Shown: positions 56,401 through 64,000 of the stretch, in pieces
Layout of the letters: each line of letters begins with the position of its first letter
Position numbering within the stretch: position 1 is the first letter of the stretch
DNA from: Siniperca chuatsi
Taxonomy: Eukaryota; Chordata; Actinopteri; Centrarchiformes; Sinipercidae
Direction: 5' to 3'
Assembly (NCBI RefSeq): GCF_020085105.1
Contig: NC_058042.1
Span: 23,829,501-23,893,500, forward strand
Length of the DNA: 64,000 bases
Position numbers and translations under genes: made by a program
The notes under the pieces: generated by a model
What the model was told of the DNA's origin: nothing
Databases searched by the model: none
What the model saw: the letters and a program-made list of their open reading frames with translations, nothing else

Positions 56401-57191
56401 TTGCCTGCATACGGTTATATGTAAGGGGAGCCTTCCCATTGTTTTCCTCAATTATCCTATGAAGACATGACAGACAGTATGATGCAGCAGTCTTAAAAAA
56501 AATGTATATTTCAGAAGTAACAATTGCATAGCATTGAAGTAAAACTGTAAGGAAACAAACATTGTGTGAATACCCTGATATGTGTTCATGTTCAGCATGA
56601 GTAATACCTGTCTATATCATAAAGAGTGTGTGAGATTTTGTAGATGACTTTGACTCCATGTTCTTTGGACAGTGCGGTCACCGTTTTGTCCCGGCTCAGA
56701 CTGTAGGGCTCTGTGTCGTACTCATAGGTCAACTTTGTTACTTTCCACTGGCTGAACAGCTTGGGGAACACATCCTCCGGCTTCCCTCTCACAACAAACA
56801 GCCTGTCAAACACACAATATGACAATATAACAATACGTATATGATAACAGCAGCACAAACAGACATAGATCTTATAGTCGTAGCCGAGACCTTATAATTG
56901 CCTTATAATAGCAATCATGATAGTTTTCAACAGTTTTTAACTCTCTTAATATTCAATATGTCGTCCATGTGTCTACCTGGAGTTGAGTTTCCTGAGGCTG
57001 CAGTCGAGGTCTTTGAGGGCTCCGATGAGGAACCTCCAGCGGTTGATACCCACACAGGTGTTGTTGTGGAGGTACGGGTCCAGGATGAACACAGGGTAGA
57101 GCTCCTTACAGTCCCTCAGAGCAGCCATCAGTGCTGGGTTGTCGTGCAGCCTGAGTCCCTTGCGGAACCAGTGAATACACGTATGAGCCAT
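53438..57191 (-). CDS. cry5: (6-4) photolyase
   Basis: Ten coding exons: 56977-57191, 56608-56802, 56338-56456, 55902-56056, 55556-55696, 55114-55281, 54801-54941, 53922-54073, 53620-53840, 53438-53511; 1581 nt, 526 residues. It starts [20 protein letters not shown] (photolyase antenna-domain fold) and carries [11 protein letters not shown]-like [48 protein letters not shown] and [12 protein letters not shown] of the FAD domain. His354 and His358 match the two catalytic histidines of Xenopus (6-4) photolyase, in numbering too. Animal cryptochromes have a different C-terminus; this one ends in a basic tail ([18 protein letters not shown]), a possible nuclear signal. Role: light-driven repair of pyrimidine (6-4) photoproducts. 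A splice acceptor (TTCACAG, two bases before the ATG) shows a noncoding 5' exon exists upstream. Placental mammals lack this gene. Confidence 0.96.
54097..54480. mobile_element. TTAA-ended MITE in cry5 intron 7
   Basis: Left TTAAAAGAGTACTCCACCG, right GGTGGAGTTCCCCTTTAA, imperfect inverted ends with TTAA on both sides, 384 bp, non-coding. Its left boundary lies 24 bases from cry5 exon 8 (ends 54073), so on the cry5 transcript the element ends just upstream of that splice acceptor. Confidence 0.75.
56064..56185 (-). mobile_element. LINE 3' tail (CR1/L2/Rex type)
   Basis: On the minus strand it reads CCGGGATCAATAAAGTATTT then CTGATTCTGATTCTG, the 3' end and short-repeat tail of a common fish LINE. 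5'-truncated, about 120 bases, in cry5 intron 3, ending eight bases before exon 4. Confidence 0.7.
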
Positions 57192-58227
57192 GCCTGTGAA
57201 CACAATCACAGACATTTCCTTAGACTTTTCTTTATTCCACTATGGCCCCTAAAAGACTTACACAGACATTATATGCAAAAGGTGAACTGCGTGGAAGCTA
57301 GTAGTGAAGTCAGTAAAGTCTCTCACACAGTGCAGTATAACCTGCACGTTCAAACTCTGGCAGATCTAACAATATCATCTTAAATCTTTAAAAAGTCCAT
57401 TATATTTCACAGAACTGCTTTTAGGTGATATATTTGGAAGTTCTGGGCATCGACTCAAATTCATGTCCCTATTTCTCAGACCGACAAGATGACAGTTGCA
57501 GAAACAAAGCATAGTTTTGTCAACTCGGACCCAACACAGCGAACCAACAATATGTCTCAGAGTCAATGAGTTACACGCAAGTTAAACCCAAATGATGCAC
57601 AGCTGTGAAGCGACACTTTACCTTAATGTTTCTTTAATACAGTTACAATCCCGCTTGGTCGGTACCGTGTTTACAGAGAAATTTGTGTTTGGTAATCAGC
57701 ACGTTGAGGATGTTGTTACAAAACGGGAAGCTCTGCTACGTCTGCAGCAAAATCAGCCAATCAGAGGAGAGCACATGTAGCCCCGGCAGTTTGTCAGTTT
57801 GTACACCAGATGCCACTGTAGTGCAAACAATATAGGTTAATGGTCAAAACATGGCCACACTAACTATAGTGCAAACAGTACTAGAGGTTAATGATAAAAA
57901 CATTGCCACAGTAACTCGTTTCTAACAGCTGTTATCTGAGAGAGCGTGGTTTCACTCTGTTCGGCCAGGGACAGTTCAGGATATCTGAAAGTTTACCTCA
58001 GCTGCAAGTTACCTTTACGTTGTAAAAGGCGGTCGTGGGCAGATTCTTGAGAGAACATCTGCAGGCTCTTAACGTGCCCTCCAGGTTGACTATCCAGGCA
58101 TAAGCAGTGCAGGGGGAGCATTCTCTCTGCAGACCAACCGCTCTCCATTTAACAGGCCCACTAAGGTCATGTTGTATCAAAGACACCACGTTTTCACACT
58201 ACGACTCCCGTCAGCTCATCGTAGCTC
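57192..58227. promoter_or_regulatory. cry5 upstream region
   Basis: Should contain the noncoding first exon and promoter of cry5, implied by the splice acceptor before its ATG. I could not place that exon or a convincing D-box or E-box. An 86-base imperfect repeat of the phrase GTGCAAACA.TA...GGTTAATG occurs near 57820-57890. Confidence 0.4.
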
Positions 58228-58299
58228 GCCGTGATCGTATAGTGGTTAGTACTCTGCGTTGTGGCCGCAGCAACCCCGGTTCGAATCCGGGTCACGGCA
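58228..58299 (+). tRNA. tRNA-His (GTG)
   Basis: 72 bases. Acceptor stem GCCGTGA pairs with TCACGGC, followed by A. The anticodon stem is CTGCG/CGCAG with loop TTGTGGC, anticodon GTG at 58261-58263. The internal B box is GGTTCGAATCC (58278-58288) and the A box lies in TAGTGGTTAGTAC. The sequence matches vertebrate tRNA-His genes nearly base for base. A TTTT at 58332-58335 is a candidate Pol III stop. G-1 is added after transcription in eukaryotes. Confidence 0.97.
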
Positions 58300-59639
58300 T
58301 TGTGGGACAATGTCACGGCAGATGAGCTTCATTTTAAATACGATTATTTATATCGTTTTGCGTTGCTGTTATTGTATTAATGTGCCAAAACCCGGTGATG
58401 GTAGGCCTATATGTTGGTTTTAGACAATATCCGTCTTCTTCCTACATGGAGAACTTTTTAGCATTTAAAAGAATCATATTATGGTGGTCGACATGTAACC
58501 TAACGTTGGAGGCAAGATTTGGGAATTCGGGATGTCAGTCCAGTCAAAAAATACGTGACTATAAATAAATGATGGCTCTATTTTACACCGAAGCCCCCCA
58601 CCACAACCACTTGTCCTTACCATAAAGCACCACCAGAGCGAGACATCGTCAAGGACACCGGGAGACTATACAGTTAAGTTGGCCCAAACTCATCCAACAG
58701 AGGCCGTCCTCTCTGCAATAATCAATCAGGATGTTAGAGGTATTCGTGACAGCAAACGCTCTCAGAAAACAGCTGTTTTGAGACGGACAGGAAATCAACA
58801 TGTGGAGGAACAAATGTGTTGCTGCCTTCATGTTCTGTCGGAAATATCGCGATTAAACAAAGAGCGCGAGCCAACAAAGTGGTAAATGGGAAAATCTGGC
58901 TCATGCTTTGCTGCTGAGATGTGACCTTTAAGTAATTGAGCGCTTAAACCTGTTTCAAGAATATGAAAGTGATGCATTTTATGATTATAGTTATTTGTAT
59001 GACAATAAATGATAAGTGTTATGTATTAATCAGTAAAGATTTAGTTTGTGTCTCTGATTTGTCATGTTTAAAAAGCCCATGTGCCTCATGATAAATAGTA
59101 TAAAATAGGCTACAGAGCATTTAGTGTCAACTATCAATTCGTTTATCAACTTCTGCAGCATACCCCCCCGTTATTATTCTCCACCATGTGGCTACAGTCA
59201 CGACGAACACCAGCCTATCTGAATGTCGGCTCCTGTCGTTAACTCTGTGAAGGCAGCAGCTCCGTTGGCTGACAGACTCGCCATTCACCAGGCTCAGCCC
59301 GCCCAGCAGCATTTAGAGCGGCATGGCAACGGGGGGGAGAAGGTGTGGTGAGGGGTGACAGTCTAACCGGACCAGAGAGAGAGCAGAGCAGAGCAGCAGT
59401 AGCACTATTTCCACTCCTCTCACTCACTGAAGAAACGCACCGGGTGGTAGGCTACCTCGGCCAGCCAGCGCTCACACACTGACAAAACGATGCACCACCG
59501 CCGCCGCTGCGCACCGTCGCTGCCGCTCACCAGGTGTTGGACCAAAGAACAGCGACGTCTCTAACGTGACAAAGGATCAAACTTGTATGTATGTGCTGTG
59601 CGCCCTTCTCCCTGGTCCCGTACACAGACGATCGAGAAG
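58300..59639. other. Intergenic and frmd5 5' region
   Basis: The first kilobase is AT-rich with nothing recognised. From about 59200 it becomes GC-richer with many CpG and GAGAGCAGAGCAG-like words, consistent with the frmd5 promoter and 5' UTR. No TATA box seen close to 59640. Confidence 0.45.
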
Positions 59640-59741
59640 ATGCTGAGCCGACTGATGAGCAGCAGCATCAGGAGTCTGGACAGGGAATGCAACTGCACTG
59701 TGAGGCTGCTGGACGATTCGGAGTACACCTGCACCATACAG
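59640..59741 (+). CDS. frmd5: FRMD5, first coding exon only
   Basis: ATG at 59640 opens 34 codons: [20 protein letters not shown] then [14 protein letters not shown], ending at a GTCAGT donor in phase 0. This matches the start of FRMD5 ([33 protein letters not shown]), the first strand of the FERM ubiquitin-like lobe. Remaining FERM exons lie beyond the window. Family knowledge: a membrane-cytoskeleton adaptor linked to p120-catenin and integrins. The paralogue (a or b) is not decided. Confidence 0.88.
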
Positions 59742-59847
59742 GTCAGTGGGGACCAACATTTCCTGTTTCTCAAATCACCTTGTGGTGGAGGACGTGCTAT
59801 TGACACGTAAAGGGGTGGTGATCAGGTAAAATTACTTTTCTCCAGGA

Positions 59848-59850
<3 letters not shown>

Positions 59851-59887
<37 letters not shown>
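59851..59887. repeat. (CT)18 microsatellite
   Basis: About 18 CT units, 110 bases after the frmd5 exon 1 donor. Confidence 0.95.
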
Positions 59888-59890
<3 letters not shown>

Positions 59891-60784
59891 CTGCTTTCTG
59901 CTTACAGAAAACGTTCTGATTAAAGGAGGTGTCATTCAGTTTCACCAAAATATGTGAATGTTGCTTTGTGTTAATGGCCAGACGTCAGATGTTGCTTTCG
60001 TCAGAGACGTTACCTGTGTGGACACCATGACCGCATGTGGTTTGCATTGCGTAGCAAATTCAAGGATGATTAATTAGCACTATTTTGAAATTCCAACAGA
60101 AGGTGGGAAATAACAAAATAAAAATCTCCGTATAAGCTATTGTTAGTTCAGCAGCTTCATGCCTGTATTGATTTCAACGCATTATGACACAAATCTGGAT
60201 AGTCTGATCTTGAACGATTTCAGTGGAGGGCTCAGAGAGGATTTCTGGATCCTCTGGCTGCATGAGACAGGCTGAGGCAAAAGAGGTTTTTGGTCTATAA
60301 CCAGGGGAGGTTTAATGTTGTTCAGATTCTAATTAGTCTAAATAGAGGGTGGGTATGTCTTAATTTGTTTTAACAAAGCAGGTGTCATACCCTCAGTTGT
60401 CAATTTGCCCTTCAGCATGACCCTGGTCATGGTCAAAACCATGGAGTATCACTTTGTTATGCTTTTTGGATCCCAGGAAGAATAGCCTCTGTTTTAATAG
60501 GATACATTATCTGCAATAAAACCTCTTATCTCCAGTTTTGGTGATCAAGTAAATATGCACAAAAAAGCTGCATTTTATAAAGATGCAATCCACTTGCAGC
60601 AAGACCTAACTGATCCAAACTTTCTTGGGGCCATAAAGGTTTGAAGCAGTGTGACAAATATGTGATCAGAGGTTTCCTCTGCCCAATCTGTCTCGTTGCT
60701 TCTCAGTTTGGTAGAAATGAGTTGCTGAAACACATTGTGCATTAGCCCTCTTCCATCACTAAAGACAGCTGAAGTAGGGCCTAA

Positions 60785-61262
60785 GAATAGAGTGCCTTTA
60801 TTGTCATTGTACAGGATACAACAAAATTAGTATCCAGTGCGTTAAAAGACACAGGGAAACTAAACAAAAACAACAAAACAACCTCAGCAAAACAAACAAC
60901 CACAGTCTTCCCCACAGGTTCTAAAATAATAAATAAATACAATGTAATGTTGCCCTAGAATAGGTGTCCTTATTGCACTAGATCCAGTAGGTTTGCCCTA
61001 GAAAGACAGTCATATTGCACATGGGGGGTCATTCAATGCTTATTGGAGTTAAGTGTGCTTATGGCCCAGCTTTGATGGTCCTGTAGCGCCTGCCAGAGGG
61101 CAACAGGTGAAACAGGTGGTGTCCAGGAGGAGAAGAGTCCTTTAGAATGGTTTTGGCTCTGCAGAGGCAGCGGGAGCTGGAGATGTCTTCCAGGGAGGGC
61201 AGAAGGCAGCCAATGATTTTCTGTGCGGTGTTGATGACCCTCTGAAGAGCTCTCCTGCTCTA
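60785..61262 (-). mobile_element. LINE 3' fragment (CR1/L2/Rex type)
   Basis: On the minus strand the frames encode RVINTAQKIIGCLLPSLEDI, then RCLCRAKTILKDSSPPGHH and LFHLLPSGRRYRTIKAG, the C-terminal end of a LINE reverse-transcriptase polyprotein, followed by 3' UTR ending CAATGACAATAAAGGCACTC. 5'-truncated, as most LINE copies are. It is diverged and has frame breaks. Confidence 0.75.
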
Positions 61263-61280
61263 TCACAGGATAGAGGGTGT

Positions 61281-61368
61281 CGTATGCTGTACAGATTGTA
61301 AAGACCCTTGAAGCAAAATTGTAATTTGTGATATTGGGCTATATAAATACAATTTACTTGACTTGAAG
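61281..61368 (+). mobile_element. LINE 3' tail
   Basis: GTGATATTGGGCTATATAAA followed by TACAATTTACTTGACTTGA is the 3' end of a fish LINE with a short tandem tail. It lies on the opposite strand and directly next to the fragment ending at 61262. Confidence 0.55.
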
Positions 61369-63570
61369 TAGTGCTGAGGAAACAAAATACCATTTTTTGC
61401 TCCTACTCCAGAATGCATTTATTAAAGCTGAATGATGGACATGTTAAGATTTAAAACAAAGTAGCTTTTTAAGTAGTTTAAGTGCCTTTGGTTTAATGCT
61501 GCAGGCTGCACTAAATCTTACTTCCCTTATTCTTACTTTGTGGTTTTGGTTATTTGTTTCAGCTATAATATGAGTCCATCATTGGTTTTTATATGTTGTT
61601 GATACGGTGGCAGAGAAGCATTAATTCTACTTTATGGTCACTTCTGGGGTTCTAGTTTGTAGTGCTGTTGTATAAGATGGACTAATGTAGAATTTATTGC
61701 AGGTTTATTTTATTGCATTGTAAAGGTGTTAATATTTTTCTGATTACTTGGTGTAGATTAGTGTCCTTTGTTCCTTTGATGGGTTAACTGATAGGTCCTC
61801 CATGTACTCTGGTAGTACCGATTCATTCACTGGATTATTCAGTCAGTCACTCAGTCACTCATTGAGTCCCTTGCTTGTTTGAAGCATTTCTCTGTATTTC
61901 TTGCACTTTGAGTTGTCTCAAAAATCAATTGTTATATTGACATGAATGAAGGCGAGACATGACTAGAGTCAGAAAACAGACTGTGTGTTTATAAGCGAGA
62001 GAGCAGAGGAGTAAGAGCAAGTGAATTATGTCTGTTACCTCCTTTATAAATCAAGTGTGTGTGTGTGTCCCTGTAATGTCTTTAGTGTGGCTGCATCATT
62101 GAGAAATCTGTTGTGTGCATCATCTAACCGGGTCGTCCGAGTTGCTGGAGCTGCGCTTGATGCTTGTTAGTGGAAGGAATTCCATTGCTGCTGAATTAGA
62201 GATGACAGCACACAAAGACCGTCACCACCTGTTCACTTCTAGGATATGACGGCAAAGCAAGCCTTTCAACGTCTAACAACTTAAAGTGGCAGTGCTCGGG
62301 GGACAGATGAAATGGTGATTTTATGTCAGTCTTCAGGGCTGTTTGTCCTGTTTGTCTTCATCCTGTCTGTAACAATAATAAATATCCCCAACAAGTGGGA
62401 GAGCCATGATTGTTTTTCATAAGATTTCTTACATGTAATCATGTTTTTTAATGTAACGTGTGGGAATATGCAGTCAAATGGCTGTGGTAGTGACTTTCAG
62501 GCCCTGAGTTTAGCTTTCTATTAATTCCGTTTTGACCAACTTCACAACTTAACTTTCAGTTTTAATGTTAATGTTTTACAAGCAAAACACTATGTACAAT
62601 TTTGCCTTCTGACTGGTTAGGGAAAGACATGGTGTGCCTAGCGTTTTTTGATGAGTTGTGTTTACCAAAGTACAGCCAGCCCAACTCCCCCCCTCAACTT
62701 CTGAGTAGCTCCTTCACCCAGTCATGTTTCAAAGTGTTTGGCTGTCAAGATATGCTGATCCCACCCTTTTAGCAACTGAAAGCACACAGCAGGGACAGAA
62801 TGCTTAATTTCTAGTGGAGCCTCTGTTGAGAGGGATTATCTCTCTATTGGCATATTTCATTATTTCCACCATGGGAAATAATGAAATATGTCATTATTTC
62901 ACACTATGGGCCTCTTGATGAAGCACAACTGGTCTCAATGGAAACATAAATAGGATCATCGGCTTAATCAATCGTCTATTGTTTTAAACAACAACATCAC
63001 CATTTATTTATTACACAAAATTATTTAGGGAGCTACATTAATTATGTTTTACACAAAGTGTCTGTAAAGCTAAATAAGCACTGGTGAACATGTAATTTCC
63101 ATCTGCATAAAGGACATTACGGTGACCTTACTGGAGCATGACAACATTGTTGGCTTACTGAAAATGGGAGCGGATGGCTGCTGTCCTTTCCTGCACACCT
63201 TGGAGATGTGGCCCAGAATAAAGGGCCCTCGTGGGGCTCAGCAATGGTCACACTCTCCATTTAGCTCAATTAGGCTTCACCTTGAACTGCTGCTGTTACA
63301 CTGAAATCACAGATATGACCTTCTTAAATGGAAAGAAATCTTGAAGGCAGCGTGGAGTGGAATAGGAAAGCAGCCAGGCAAAGAGGAAGCAAACAAGTCC
63401 TGTTTTTTAACATGGACACAGGGCCCCAGACCACTCCCTTTGCTCGTCAGTGTTCCAGGCTTACCTACCAGCCTCATCAGATTCCACTACCACCACCCAT
63501 TTACCTCACCCGTACTGTGTACCTGTCCCCCTCTCCTACTGATGACATTGTTGCTGATTACATCGTGACC

Positions 63571-63648
63571 CTGGAAGCATGGGGGAGACTCATGTTCATT
63601 GATTTCTCCTTTTCTTTCAACACCATTCAGCCCTCCAGGATATTCACA
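63571..63648 (+). mobile_element. LINE reverse-transcriptase relic
   Basis: Within a 125-codon frame, LEAWGRLMFIDFSFSFNTIQ resembles reverse-transcriptase motif A of CR1/L2/Rex LINEs (RLLFVDFSSAFNTIQP). The family Ala/Ser-Ala is replaced by Phe-Ser. The flanking residues are not clearly alignable. Confidence 0.5.
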
Positions 63649-64000
63649 GGCCTCTCACAGCCACAAATCACAATACAATCTATTAAAGCCTCAATCCAGG
63701 ATTGATGCACAGCGCTGTTTCTTCTGGCAGAGGGTTAATTGTTGGGGAAACAAGCAGACGGCTAGCATGTGACTCTGCTGTGGAGATGGTGGGCTGCTGT
63801 GGGAAAACGGTAGAAGGTGCGGCACCATAGAAGCTTAGAGAAGCCCTAGACAGACACTTTGAGGCCCCACACAGCAAGGAAAAACAGGCTCAGGAGAGAC
63901 AGGACCAGGAGTTGTACAATGTTTGGGGTTCAGAGTCTTGCTCAAGAACACTTTGACATGTGGACAGAAGGAGCCAAGGATCGGCTCTACCTGCTGAGCC

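Larger units (their letters stand above)
59742..64000 (+). other. First intron of frmd5, to window end
   Basis: No further FERM exon was recognised. LINE fragments are listed separately. Long first introns are usual for this gene. A near-palindrome around TCATTATTTCCACC (62859-62905) pairs CATATTTCATTATTTC-like words. Confidence 0.6.

Noticed and set aside
56898-57383. 161-codon open frame on the plus strand
   Set aside because: Antisense to cry5 exon 1; composition follows the cry5 codons.

Overview
The window is nuclear DNA from a ray-finned fish, most likely a percomorph teleost. It has short GT-AG introns, teleost versions of vertebrate genes, a Tc1-type transposon, CR1/L2/Rex-type LINE tails and several MITE-like repeats that I recall as common in percomorph genomes. 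No prokaryotic, viral or CRISPR feature was seen. Species cannot be decided from sequence alone.

Layout: (1) 296-4071, plus strand, the 3' ten coding exons of pstpip1 (F-BAR/SH3 adaptor). (2) 6362-10705, minus, complete tspan3 (tetraspanin), tail-to-tail with pstpip1. (3) 16498-17263, minus, complete nmb (neuromedin B precursor) with a TATA box. (4) 17867-19440, a Tc1/mariner element with a dead transposase. (5) 21536-28009, minus, complete sec11a (signal peptidase catalytic subunit), whose intron 2 is mostly a nested transposon composite. (6) 36087-47907, minus, complete alpk3 (muscle alpha-kinase, 13 coding exons), with a likely TATA promoter and a noncoding exon near 48.25-48.36 kb. (7) 53438-57191, minus, complete cry5, a (6-4) photolyase. 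(8) 58228-58299, plus, tRNA-His(GTG). (9) 59640-59741, plus, first coding exon of frmd5, whose first intron runs off the window.

Exon joins were checked by hand for reading phase. The spliced coding lengths are 903 nt (pstpip1 part), 762 (tspan3), 408 (nmb), 540 (sec11a), 5028 (alpk3) and 1581 (cry5), all multiples of three and each closed by a stop. PSTPIP1-TSPAN3 and NMB-SEC11A-ALPK3 are neighbours on human chromosome 15q24-q25, so most of the window is an ancestral linkage block. The genes do not form one pathway; they share linkage, not function.

I found no convincing undescribed biological system. The more unusual observations are a decayed copy of the alpk3 exon 3 splice acceptor inside alpk3 intron 1, two cry5 splice acceptors lying against transposon ends, several TTAA-ended MITE families with similar termini, and a duplicated palindrome between the converging ends of pstpip1 and tspan3.
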